Of a stretch of 64,000 nt of DNA, positions 19,657 through 27,556 are shown piece after piece. Both the position numbers and the translations under genes were made by a program. The DNA comes from Desulfovibrionaceae bacterium (lineage in GTDB: Bacteria > Desulfobacterota > Desulfovibrionia > Desulfovibrionales > Desulfovibrionaceae). The stretch lies in the NCBI GenBank assembly GCA_031082225.1, contig JAVHLG010000005.1, positions 32,119-96,118 on the forward strand. The letters are read 5' to 3'. The notes beneath the pieces are model-generated. The model did not search any database, had not been told where the DNA came from, and saw only the letters and a list, made by a program, of their open reading frames with translations. Within the stretch, counting starts at the first letter, position 1. Every line of letters starts with the position of its first letter.

Positions 19657-21168
19657 ATGTCTGTCGTGATGAATTCAAAGCCTCACATGTTTTTGACCGA
19701 CCGGAGTCGCTCCCTGCGCGTCAAGGGATGCATTTTTGGATGGATTCTCCTCGGAATTGCACTGATCGCCGCGTTCCCGGCTGACGCAGCGGAAGAGACC
19801 GCTTATGATCTGAATTTCGAGATACCCGAAGCGGAATCAAAAGAGGTGTTCAAGATTTGGGGCTATTCGGAATTTCGCCCCTTTCTCCGCATACTAGACA
19901 AAAACTCCGCGCTCTACAGGCAAAGGTACGCCAAAAACCCGCAAAGCGATGTCCAGACGAATTACCTGCTGAACCTGCGTCCGGAACTGTCCATCGACTA
20001 CGGCCAGTTTGGCGCCTACGCCCGGCCGCGACTGGAGGTGGACTGGAACGAGGTGAAAAGCGGCAGCCTCGTGTTGGATGAACCGTCTGAGGAGTTCTGG
20101 GAAAAGGACAGGCACTGGGGGGCGTCGATCATGCTGGAAGAGGCCTTCGTGACCTGGCGTCCGTCGCCCACGTTCACGGCCGAGGCCGGGAAAAAGGTGC
20201 TGAACTGGGGCAAGGGCTACGCCTGGAACCCGGTGGCCTTCGCCAGCCGCCCCAAGGACGTGGACGACCCGGACCACGCCCGCGAGGGCTACGTCATGTC
20301 CTATCTGGACTACATCCGCAGCTTCGACGGCCCCCTCAAAACCCTTGCCGTCACTCCCTTGATCCTCCCGGTGGCCGACCGCCTCAACGCCGAACTCGCC
20401 TCCGGGGACTCCCTGCTGTTCGGCGGCAAGGTCTATGCCCTTCTCTACGACATCGATCTCGACCTCATGTTCATGGCCGGAGACAACTCCAACACCCGTG
20501 TCGGATTCGATTTCTCCACGAACCTGACGAGCAACCTCGAAATCCATGGTGAGTCGGCAATCCGGTTCGGATACAACAAAAATATCATCAACACCAACGG
20601 CGATATTCGCAGCAAGACGTTTGACGCCTTGAATTATCTGGTCGGCATCCGTTATCTCAATTCTTTCGATACGACGATAATCGCCGAATATTATCACAAC
20701 GGCGAGGGGTACAGTCCAGAAGAACTTCGGGACTACTATCAATTGATCAACGACGGCTACAACGAATATGTCGACAATACAACGGATAGCGCCATCCAGA
20801 AAAATCTGAAAATGCTCAAGGGCAATTTTCAGGGAAACTCCGGGAGTAATGCAAACAGTACCAGTCTCTTGAAAGACAGTTCCCAGGTGGCCAATACATA
20901 CAACAAAAGCACCGCAGGACAGGACTACCTGTACCTGCGGATCTCCCAGAAAGAACCGTTCAACATTCTTTTTTTGACGCCCACGCTGACGTTGATCACC
21001 AATCTTGGGGATTTGAGCTGCTCGCTCAATCCGGAAATCTCCTACATGGTCATCCCCAACCTGGAGCTCAAACCGCGTTTGGTCATCCCCCTGGGCGGGC
21101 GGCTCAGCGAATTCGGTGAAAAGATGAACACCTTTCGGGGGGAGTTCCGGGTCACCTACTATTTCTGA
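19657..21168 (+). CDS. outer-membrane beta-barrel protein linked to the Lol-like exporter
   Basis: A 503-residue protein with a signal-anchor-like N-terminus (hydrophobic about 27-45, cleavage near ADAAEE). It then shows alternating beta strands rich in aromatic residues and short turns, ending ...FRVTYYF with a C-terminal Phe. This is the hallmark of an outer-membrane barrel inserted by BAM. ATG 19657 has GCGGAGG 6 bases upstream. I do not recognise the family with certainty; DUF1302-like barrels occur next to similar exporters. It ends the operon and probably receives or exports the transported lipid or lipoprotein. A serine/asparagine-rich loop near residues 385-420 looks surface exposed. 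Confidence 0.7.
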   Translation: MSVVMNSKPHMFLTDRSRSLRVKGCIFGWILLGIALIAAFPADAAEETAYDLNFEIPEAESKEVFKIWGYSEFRPFLRILDKNSALYRQRYAKNPQSDVQTNYLLNLRPELSIDYGQFGAYARPRLEVDWNEVKSGSLVLDEPSEEFWEKDRHWGASIMLEEAFVTWRPSPTFTAEAGKKVLNWGKGYAWNPVAFASRPKDVDDPDHAREGYVMSYLDYIRSFDGPLKTLAVTPLILPVADRLNAELASGDSLLFGGKVYALLYDIDLDLMFMAGDNSNTRVGFDFSTNLTSNLEIHGESAIRFGYNKNIINTNGDIRSKTFDALNYLVGIRYLNSFDTTIIAEYYHNGEGYSPEELRDYYQLINDGYNEYVDNTTDSAIQKNLKMLKGNFQGNSGSNANSTSLLKDSSQVANTYNKSTAGQDYLYLRISQKEPFNILFLTPTLTLITNLGDLSCSLNPEISYMVIPNLELKPRLVIPLGGRLSEFGEKMNTFRGEFRVTYYF

Positions 21169-21259
21169 CCCGGAGCAGAATCCTCATCACAAGTCTTGCG
21201 CCACGCCTCCAGAGACGCAACCGTGCCCTCCACCGTGTCGGTGGCCAGCGTCTCCCGGG

Positions 21260-22111
21260 TCAGGGCGTTGACCCTTCGATTTCGATGTCCAGCCATGCGG
21301 CTTCCGGGGCGATGCATCCTGAGTCTGGCCCGTCCAGGGCCGCGCCGCGGCGCAGGCGCTCCCGCACCCGGGAGATCTCCGTCTCCATGGCCGACAGCCT
21401 AGCCAGGACGCCCTCCTCCCGGCCGCTGCGCTCCTGCATGGCGCGCGCCGCGCCGTTTTCGAAGACCAGCCTCCTGTGCGCCGACAGGGCCAGGACCGGG
21501 TCATGGGTGGCCATGACGATGATCTTGTCGCTTCGCACCAAAAGCTCCAAGGCCTTTTTCTTGTCCACCCCGGCGTTTTCGATCTCGTCGATGAGCAGCA
21601 CCGGCGACCAGCTTAAAAGCGCCGTGTCCGCGATCATAAGCGCCCTGGACTGGCCGCCCGAAAGCTGGGTGAGCTGGACCTCCGGGGAAAACGGCTCCCC
21701 GGCCAGGGCGTTGGCGGCGGCGAAAACCCGGTCGGCCACATCCTTCGGGTCGGCCGCCCCCCGGCTTTCGGCGTGCGTGGTCAGAAAATCCAGCACCCCC
21801 ATGTCCAGGACAAAGTTCATGTTCTGAGTGAGCTGGGCCACCAGCCTGCCCGTCAGGGCGAAACGCTCGTCCGCGTCCGGGAGACGCCCGTCAAGCAAGA
21901 GCGTACGCCCGGTGGGGGTGTCGCCCTGGGCCATGGACTCGATGTCCGAAAGAAAGCGGCTCTTGCCCGAGCCCGTAGGACCAAGGAGGGCCGTAACCTG
22001 CCCGGCGGCAAACGACACGTCGCAAGCCTCGGGACGCCCCGACTTGTCGCGTCCGGCGGTCAGGGTCATGGTCCGGGGCACGAAAACGCCCTCAATGATC
22101 GGCGTGGACAT
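21260..22111 (-). CDS. ABC-type ATPase of a permease-less three-gene system
   Basis: A 283-residue ABC-type ATPase. Walker A is GPTGSGKSR, the Q-loop is AQLTQNMNFV, the signature is LSGGQSRALM, Walker B is VLLIDEIENAG and the switch His is in ATHDP. Walker B continues as DEIENAG rather than the DEPTxxLD of importers. A C-terminal extension of about 60 residues (ERSGREEGVLARLSAM...) is probably helical. No permease gene accompanies it, so it may energise a soluble process. GGAGG lies 5 bases before the start. It overlaps the GTPase gene by 20 bases. A truncated paralogue lies at 25771-25944. Confidence 0.85.
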   Translation of the reverse strand: MSTPIIEGVFVPRTMTLTAGRDKSGRPEACDVSFAAGQVTALLGPTGSGKSRFLSDIESMAQGDTPTGRTLLLDGRLPDADERFALTGRLVAQLTQNMNFVLDMGVLDFLTTHAESRGAADPKDVADRVFAAANALAGEPFSPEVQLTQLSGGQSRALMIADTALLSWSPVLLIDEIENAGVDKKKALELLVRSDKIIVMATHDPVLALSAHRRLVFENGAARAMQERSGREEGVLARLSAMETEISRVRERLRRGAALDGPDSGCIAPEAAWLDIEIEGSTP

Positions 22112-22802
22112 CGCTGCCTCCGAAACGGGCCTTTTTCACATTGCCCTTCTGGTAGCGCACGCCGATACGGGTTTCGCTCAGGCAGTAGGAGCATACGGCG
22201 GCGGGCATGGAGAAGCGCAGCTTCACGTCCGTGACCGAGGAAAGATCCGGGGCCTGTTCCATGATGGCGGCCAGTTCGGCGCAGCCCTGGCCGGTTAAGC
22301 CGTTGACGTGTCGGATCACGGCCCGGCTGTTCATCTGGCGGATGCGGTGCCGGTATACCTCGCGCTCGGCCTGGGAGACCAGATCGCCCTTGGTGACCAC
22401 CACGATGTCGGCCAGCCTGAGCATGGGGCCGATCTTGGCCGGGGCGTTAATGCCCATGAGGTTGTCGATGACGCACAGTCCAAGGGCCCCGCGCAGGTGC
22501 GGGGAGCAGCGGTTGCACAGCCCGGCGGTCTCGATGACGAAGCAGCCCGCGCCGGTCCCCCTGGCCCACTCGAAGGCCTCCTCCAGGTTCGAGGCAAAGT
22601 AGTGGTCCGGGCACAGACCGCCGGAAAAGACCACGGAGACAGGCACACCGGCCTCGCGATAGATCTCCCCGTCGCGGCTTTGCAGGCAGTCGAACTTGAC
22701 CACGGCGCAGGCCGTGCCCGCGTCCATGAGCGCCCGGCAGGCCTTGGACATGACCGCGGTCTTGCCGCAGGAGGGAGGCCCGGACACGGTGATCAGGCGC
22801 AT
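22092..22802 (-). CDS. GTP-binding protein of the HypB/UreG/CobW class
   Basis: A 236-residue G3E-like P-loop GTPase: Walker A GPPSCGKT at 8-15 and TKGD at 137-140 as the guanine-specificity motif. Three cysteine sites could bind metal: GGLC at 61-64, CNRC at 96-99 just after the FVIETAG strand, and CSYC at 204-207 in the C-terminal tail. G3E proteins deliver metals or cofactors (Ni, Co, Zn) to target enzymes, so a metallochaperone role is a reasonable inference. The gene lies between the solute-binding-fold and ABC-ATPase genes and overlaps both (10 and 20 bases), so translation is coupled. Confidence 0.82.
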   Translation of the reverse strand: MRLITVSGPPSCGKTAVMSKACRALMDAGTACAVVKFDCLQSRDGEIYREAGVPVSVVFSGGLCPDHYFASNLEEAFEWARGTGAGCFVIETAGLCNRCSPHLRGALGLCVIDNLMGINAPAKIGPMLRLADIVVVTKGDLVSQAEREVYRHRIRQMNSRAVIRHVNGLTGQGCAELAAIMEQAPDLSSVTDVKLRFSMPAAVCSYCLSETRIGVRYQKGNVKKARFGGSDVHADH

Positions 22803-23833
22803 GTCGCCTTCCGGACCATGTCGCGAAAAAGGACGTTTAATGTGTCGCGGCGCTCGGTGACGTCGTTGTCCTCGATCCAGTCCCACCCCACCCACTTGAG
22901 GCTGGCCTCGGGGGGAAGCCTGACCGCCGCAGAAGCGGCCATGGGGACAAACCAGGCCGCGCTGTCGATTCCCAAAAACCCGTCTGCAAAAAAGGCGATG
23001 ACGTCCGCCAGCCGTTCCCGCTCGCTTTTTTTGGCCAGGAAATACAGGGGGCTGGACGCCGCGCCGTCGCGTGGCCAGACCACCCGCAGGTGCGCCGGAC
23101 GGGTGACGGTCTCGGCGAAAAAGGCCGGGATGATATAGACCGCCCCGGCCGACTCGTCGCCGGAACCGGCGGACTTGACCATGGACGAGGAATGCATGAA
23201 CCCCTTGCAGTTGGCCGCCAGGGCGTGCAGGCCGTCCATGCCGAACTCCTTGTAGACGTTTAGGATCACGGCGTCGGCCATGTCGTCGCCGTCCCCGCAC
23301 ATGATGAGTTCGCCCTTGTAGCGCGGATGCAGGACGTCCTCCCAGGCCTGCGGCACGGGAAGGTCGCCCAGGCGGCGGGTGTCCACGAGAAACAGGTAGG
23401 GGGTGACCCCGTAGAGGGTGTAATGGCCGCGCGGATCGAGGAGTCCGGCCCGCTCGTGCAGGGGGCTTAGGGGGACCGCCGGGGCGGCGGAAAAAAGCCC
23501 GGCGCGCACGTGGCGGGAAACGAACTCCCGCCGCCAGAAATCCCCGAACCCGATGGAGCCGATGACCCCGGGCAGCCGGTCCGGGTCGGATTCGCGGTAG
23601 ATGGGATCGTAGGGGTCCACCGAGGTGCAGCCCATGGGGATATGCACCCTGAGTTCCCGGCCACGCCGGGCATGGTCGGCGGCAATGCGGTCGATGCCGT
23701 CCTTCACCAGAAGCTTCACCGGGCAGGGGGCGTAGAGCAGAAGATCGGGGACCGCAGGCGCTGACGTGACGCCGGGTGCGTCTTCCTTAGCCATGTCTCG
23801 CACGGAGCGCATGAGTTCATCCAGGGCTTTCAT
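22793..23833 (-). CDS. periplasmic-binding-protein-fold protein lacking a signal peptide
   Basis: A 346-residue protein with the two-lobed solute-binding fold of the iron/polyamine type (SBP_bac_6/8-like): LLLYAPCPVKLLVK at the start of lobe 1, a GFGDFW segment, and TPYLFLVDTRRLGDLPVPQAWEDVLHPRYKGEL, typical of the family hinge region (only key residues recognised). The N-terminus (MKALDELMRSVRDMAKED) is charged and helical with no hydrophobic core, so the protein is probably cytoplasmic. GGAGG lies 14 bases before the ATG with a small hairpin (GGTC-AAAA-GACC) between. It is the first gene of the sigma-54-linked operon. Confidence 0.8.
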   Translation of the reverse strand: MKALDELMRSVRDMAKEDAPGVTSAPAVPDLLLYAPCPVKLLVKDGIDRIAADHARRGRELRVHIPMGCTSVDPYDPIYRESDPDRLPGVIGSIGFGDFWRREFVSRHVRAGLFSAAPAVPLSPLHERAGLLDPRGHYTLYGVTPYLFLVDTRRLGDLPVPQAWEDVLHPRYKGELIMCGDGDDMADAVILNVYKEFGMDGLHALAANCKGFMHSSSMVKSAGSGDESAGAVYIIPAFFAETVTRPAHLRVVWPRDGAASSPLYFLAKKSERERLADVIAFFADGFLGIDSAAWFVPMAASAAVRLPPEASLKWVGWDWIEDNDVTERRDTLNVLFRDMVRKATCA

Positions 23834-23865
23834 GGTCTTTTGACCAACCTCCGTGGTGTGGGGAA

Positions 23866-23900
23866 ATGCAAAAATGTCTCGTCAGGCTACAGTTTTGCAT
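23866..23900. repeat. inverted repeat in the leader (possible operator or hairpin)
   Basis: ATGCAAAA at 23866-23873 is complementary to TTTTGCAT at 23893-23900 with 19 bases between, about 35-65 bases before the start codon of the downstream minus-strand gene. Confidence 0.5.
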
Positions 23901-24036
23901 GATGCCGGGCACAAAGACACCACGTCCTTCACTGGCCGGGGACGGGGAAACTCCCGCCAGACACCCGCCTCGGGCCGTTTCCCGGAATGTTATGACCCCA
24001 TGCGGCGACCGAACCGGGGCTCCCGAAGGGCAGCAA

Positions 24037-24053
24037 AGCAACCCCCGTGCCAT
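24037..24053 (-). promoter_or_regulatory. near-consensus sigma-54 promoter
   Basis: The minus strand reads ATGGCACGGGGGTTGCT, matching YTGGCACG-N4-TTGCW at every conserved position except the first. GG and GC are 12 bases apart as required. Transcription would start near 24026, leaving a leader of about 190 bases before the binding-protein gene. It implies control by an AAA+ enhancer-binding protein, which is not encoded in this window. Confidence 0.75.
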
Positions 24054-24139
24054 GGGAAACAGGCCCCAGGCGGCGTGAAGGCCAGAAGTCAGACGATACT
24101 CGCGCTACGCAGGCCGAGGCAGCTATCCGTAAGATCGAG

Positions 24140-24160
24140 AAGAACCCCGGTATCTCCGGG
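24140..24160 (-). terminator. intrinsic terminator of the cysteine desulfidase gene
   Basis: On the minus strand CCCGG-AGATA-CCGGG is followed by GTTCTT, about 20 bases after the stop codon. A modest 5-bp GC stem. Confidence 0.55.
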
Positions 24161-24179
24161 AACAAACCTACGGTGCGGG

Positions 24180-25508
24180 TTAGACCTGTTTGTGCAGCAT
24201 GATGTCCAGGATCACCGGATCAAGCCCGCAAAGGCCCTTTTTGGCGATGATTCCCAGGTTGCGCATGGTCTGTTCCGGGGATTTGTCCACCACCCCGTCC
24301 GTTTCCCGCACGATGCAGCCCGACAGGGCCAGAAGGCCGTTTTTGACCGCTGCGGCGGCCATCTCCCCGACCTTGAGGGCGCAACTGGTCTTGGCCCCGT
24401 CGCAGGCCACGGGGCAAAAGGCCGCGATGTGGTTTTTGATGGCCCCGCCGATTTTTTCCACCGTGCCCCCGAAAAGGTAGGCCGTGGCGGCGGCCACGCC
24501 CGCTCCGCCAGCCATGCCGCTGCCGCACAGCGCGGAGAGCCGCCCCACTCCGGCCTTGATGGAACAGGTGATGAGGTAGCTTAGCATCACCGCCCGCACC
24601 GCAAGGGTCTGGTCCTCCATGGCCGCATACTGGGACACGGTGACCACCGGAATGCCCGCCGCAATGCACTGGTTGCCCGACCCGGCCAGGGTCATGGCCG
24701 GAAGCGGCACCCCGCCCATGCGCGAATCGATGCCCGACGCCGTGCGTATCCCGGCCCAGACCACCATGTCTTTTTTGAGAAGCCCCTGGCGGATGAGCCC
24801 AAGCTGGGTGCGGCCCACGGCGATGCCCGGGCCGTGGGCCAGGCCGTATTCCACCAGGGCCTCGTTTAAGGCCAGCCCCTCGCGCACGTAGTCCAGGTCG
24901 GCGCTGTCCATCTCGTTCACCAGATTGACCAGATCCGCCACGTTCATTTCGAGCAGCCACTCTTCCAGGGCCACCAGCCCGGAGTCCGAGGACGAGGGCC
25001 CGGAATCCCCGTCGCAGCCCATCTCCCGGCCGTCCAGTCCCCGGGAGGCCACATGGTCGTGGCGTCCGGAGACCACGGCCCAGGCCGTATGCTCCCCGGC
25101 GGTCATGGCGACCTTGACGTACAGGCCCGTGGTCTCCGGGGCGATGCCTGCCGTGACCCTGCCCTGGCGCACCAGGGCCTGGGCCTTGTCCAGGTCGTCC
25201 GGGGTCACGGTGGAAAAGATCTGAAGCCTCTGGGACGGCTCCCCGGCCACGGCCCCCAGGGCGGCGGCCAGGGGAATGCCCGCCTCGGAATTGGCGTTGG
25301 GGATGCTTACGCCCATGGCGTTTTTATAGATGTTGGGATCGGTCGTAACGACAACGGCGTCGGGCTCGCGGGATTGCAGGATGGCGGCGGCAACGGCGGC
25401 GGCCAGGCCGATGGCGGCGGGCTCGGTGCAGCCCAGGCCGGGATCGGTTTCCAGGCGCAGAAGCTGCCAGGCCTTGTCGTGCAGGATGTCCTTGAGGCTG
25501 AATCCCAT
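24180..25508 (-). CDS. cyuA: L-cysteine desulfidase family protein (UPF0597, CyuA/YhaM-like)
   Basis: A 442-residue protein of the L-serine dehydratase alpha/UPF0597 family. Conserved pieces are GLGCTEPAAIGLA near the N-terminus, AGSGNQCIAAGIPV in the middle and LCGSGMAGGAGVAAA towards the C-terminus, with cysteines expected to hold an oxygen-sensitive [4Fe-4S] cluster. CyuA-type enzymes degrade L-cysteine to pyruvate, ammonia and sulfide in anaerobes. AAGGAG lies 5 bases before ATG 25508. It is a single gene flanked upstream by an ABC-ATPase fragment. It could instead deaminate serine; the exact substrate is inferred from family. Confidence 0.85.
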   Translation of the reverse strand: MGFSLKDILHDKAWQLLRLETDPGLGCTEPAAIGLAAAVAAAILQSREPDAVVVTTDPNIYKNAMGVSIPNANSEAGIPLAAALGAVAGEPSQRLQIFSTVTPDDLDKAQALVRQGRVTAGIAPETTGLYVKVAMTAGEHTAWAVVSGRHDHVASRGLDGREMGCDGDSGPSSSDSGLVALEEWLLEMNVADLVNLVNEMDSADLDYVREGLALNEALVEYGLAHGPGIAVGRTQLGLIRQGLLKKDMVVWAGIRTASGIDSRMGGVPLPAMTLAGSGNQCIAAGIPVVTVSQYAAMEDQTLAVRAVMLSYLITCSIKAGVGRLSALCGSGMAGGAGVAAATAYLFGGTVEKIGGAIKNHIAAFCPVACDGAKTSCALKVGEMAAAAVKNGLLALSGCIVRETDGVVDKSPEQTMRNLGIIAKKGLCGLDPVILDIMLHKQV

Positions 25509-25770
25509 GGTGGCTCCTTGAACATGGTTGGGGCAAAATCAGAAATGGGAGGCGTTCGACTCCGGATGTCCGCCCGGGCGAACATGTACCCCAAGACTCC
25601 GGCAGACAACAACATCCCACAAACCAGATACCTGAACATAGTTTGCAACGCCAGCGACTGCAAACGCCTCGCCCAGGGCGGTTTCGCCCCGCTATCCGAG
25701 AGTGGTTTTTGGGGCTTTCCGGGATGCTGCCGCGCCGTCCCTGGCGGCGACGGGCAGCGGCGTGCAAGGG
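25509..25770. other. spacer upstream of cyuA, probably degraded DNA
   Basis: Between cyuA and the ATPase remnant I see only the cyuA ribosome-binding site and no convincing gene. A minus-strand frame starting with a hydrophobic stretch (MFRYLVCGMLLSAGVLGYMFA) runs into cyuA in another frame and lacks conserved content, so it is not called. The stretch may be what remains of the downstream part of the truncated ATPase gene. Confidence 0.4.
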
Positions 25771-25944
25771 GTCGGCGGCCATGCGGTTTTCGGCGTGAGC
25801 GGCCACAAAGTCCCTGGCCCCCATGTCCAGGACGAAATTCATGTTCTGGGTGAGTTGGGCCGCCAGCCTGCCCGTCAGGGTGAAACGCTCGCCCGCGTCC
25901 GGGGGATGTCCGTCGAGCAGAAGCCTGCGTCCGGCGGGGGATTT
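25771..25944 (-). pseudogene. truncated ABC-type ATPase fragment, paralogue of the 21260-22111 gene
   Basis: The minus strand encodes a piece reading LLLDGHPPDAGERFTLTGRL then AAQLTQNMNFVLDMGARDFV, corresponding closely to LLLDGRLPDADERFALTGRL and VAQLTQNMNFVLDMGVLDFL in the intact ATPase. DNA similarity to 21751-21922 is obvious by eye across the whole stretch. Walker A is missing on the upstream side, where the MocR stop codon begins immediately. The signature, Walker B and switch motifs are missing on the downstream side. It is therefore a broken gene left at the islet junction. Confidence 0.8.
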
Positions 25945-27453
25945 TCAGGCATCCAACACCCGGGCGAGCGTACGCACGCCGGATGCAATCGCCTCCGGGC
26001 CAACAGCGGCAAAACCGAGCAGCAATCCCGGTTTCACAGGGTGCGTTCTGGCATAAATCGACAGTGGGAGGCTTTCGATTCCTGCCTGGGCCGCCAAGTG
26101 GGCAACACTCTTGTCATCCCTATCGCCAGGAAGAAATGCCGGTGTGTCCAGCCCCATGGTGATTTCTGGAATTTCAAGCAGCCCTGCCAGATACACATCG
26201 GCAGCTTGCCGCAGGGCCTGGGCGCGTTCGGCATAGAGCAGCCGCATCCGTCGCACGTGGCGGCCAAAATGGCCCTCGGCAATGAATTCGTGCAACGTGG
26301 TCTGGGCCATGAGGGCGACGTGACGAGAGGTCAGGGACAAAGCCGCGGTGAACGGGGCAATCAATTGATCGGGCAACACGGCATAGGAAATACGGAGAGA
26401 GGGGAAGAGCAGTTTGCTGAAGGTTCCACAATAGATCACTCGACCCGTTTCATCCAGGCTCTTCATGGCGGATAGCGGCGCCCCCTCGTAGCGGTATTCG
26501 CTGTCGTAGTCGTCTTCAATCACAATGGCATCGTGCCGATGGGCCCAGTTCAGCAGGGCGAGGCGCCGATCCAGCGCCAGCACGGAGCCCATGGGCGATT
26601 GCCTTCCGGCCGTGACATATGCCAATCGCGCATTGGGAGCCTGATTGCGAGCGAAAACCACATCCATGCCATTTGAATCCACCGGGATGTCCACGATTTT
26701 TGCGCCTGCGGCGGCGAATATCATGTGGGCGCCAGGATACCCGGGATCCTCGACCCATACTTCGCCTCCCGGATCGAGCAATAGCCGGGCGCTGATATCA
26801 AGTATCTGCTGGACGCTCCCCACCAACACCACCTGCTCGGCGAAACAGGTGATCCCACGGCTGGAACGGAGGTAACCAGCGATCGCCTCGCGCAACGGTT
26901 TGTAACCGCGAGCGTCACCATCCATAAGGAGTTCCGGCCGCAGCCGACGTGATCTGCTTGAGGCAATGCGCGTCCACAGCTCAAGGGGAAATGCTGTGAC
27001 ATCCGGTTGGTTGGTTCGGAATGCTTTTGCCGGAAAAGAGCGTCCAGCGACGCTGAACGGCGTCATGGATAGCCTCTTGCCCCGGGTAGGCAAGACCACG
27101 GCCGGTACCTCGTACATGATACCGGTAGCGTTCCTGTTCATTGGTTTCGCCGCCCAGCCGCCTGGAGCGAGCTGTCTGGGAGGCAGGTCCGGCAATTCCG
27201 GGGCAACAAAGCTGCCCTTTCCCGTTGCCCCCCGGAGATATCCTTCCGCGCCCAACTGGTCATACACCGCCAGCACCGTACCACGGGATATTTTCAATCG
27301 TAGCGCCAGGTCACGTGTGGCAGGCAGGCGGGAACCCGGCGTAAGCCTGCCCGAGAGTATGGCTGTGTGGATCTCATCATACAGCCACCGTTGAAGCGTC
27401 GCCCCGTCCGGCCTTGGCGTCAAGGCGATGTCGATGTCAGCGGCTTGTCGCAT
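25945..27453 (-). CDS. MocR-type transcriptional regulator (GntR-wHTH plus aminotransferase domain)
   Basis: A 502-residue regulator: N-terminal GntR winged helix (about 10-80; SRLPATRDLALRLKISRGTV), a linker, then a fold-type I aminotransferase domain with YCGTFSKLLFPSLR, where the Lys after Ser binds pyridoxal phosphate. MocR proteins sense PLP or amino-acid ligands and usually control a divergent neighbour. Here that is the SMR transporter gene starting 104 bases away. ATG 27453 has GAGG 8 bases upstream; an upstream TTG (27480) is an alternative. Codon use looks less GC-biased than in the surrounding core genes. The stop codon touches the ATPase remnant. Confidence 0.9.
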   Translation of the reverse strand: MRQAADIDIALTPRPDGATLQRWLYDEIHTAILSGRLTPGSRLPATRDLALRLKISRGTVLAVYDQLGAEGYLRGATGKGSFVAPELPDLPPRQLAPGGWAAKPMNRNATGIMYEVPAVVLPTRGKRLSMTPFSVAGRSFPAKAFRTNQPDVTAFPLELWTRIASSRSRRLRPELLMDGDARGYKPLREAIAGYLRSSRGITCFAEQVVLVGSVQQILDISARLLLDPGGEVWVEDPGYPGAHMIFAAAGAKIVDIPVDSNGMDVVFARNQAPNARLAYVTAGRQSPMGSVLALDRRLALLNWAHRHDAIVIEDDYDSEYRYEGAPLSAMKSLDETGRVIYCGTFSKLLFPSLRISYAVLPDQLIAPFTAALSLTSRHVALMAQTTLHEFIAEGHFGRHVRRMRLLYAERAQALRQAADVYLAGLLEIPEITMGLDTPAFLPGDRDDKSVAHLAAQAGIESLPLSIYARTHPVKPGLLLGFAAVGPEAIASGVRTLARVLDA

Positions 27454-27556
27454 ACGTTGCGCCTCATAATGGCCCAACAAAATTTTCGTTTATGGATCTA
27501 TTTATTGTGCCATATCATCGATATCCTCAATGCACAATCGTTGAGCAGGAGAAAGC

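Larger units (their letters stand above)
23834..24139 (-). promoter_or_regulatory. leader and regulatory region of the three-gene operon
   Basis: About 300 bases upstream of the binding-protein gene contain the sigma-54 promoter at 24037-24053, a 5' leader of about 190 bases and, near its end, the inverted repeat ATGCAAAA (23866-23873) / TTTTGCAT (23893-23900). Upstream of the promoter, bases about 24055-24130 would hold enhancer-binding-protein sites, but I cannot identify a clear palindrome. I do not recognise a known riboswitch on the minus strand. Confidence 0.5.

Noticed and set aside
24055..24105. Plus-strand stretch with AGAAGTCAGACGATAC resembling the tail of a cobalamin riboswitch
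   Set aside because: The upstream conserved boxes (GGGAA-n-GGTG, CCCGC-ACTG) cannot be aligned, and no plus-strand gene follows. The region is better explained as sequence upstream of the minus-strand sigma-54 promoter.
25307..25663. Minus-strand frame starting with a hydrophobic segment upstream of cyuA
   Set aside because: Most of it overlaps cyuA out of frame, with Pro/Ala-rich shadow composition; only the first 20 residues look signal-like.
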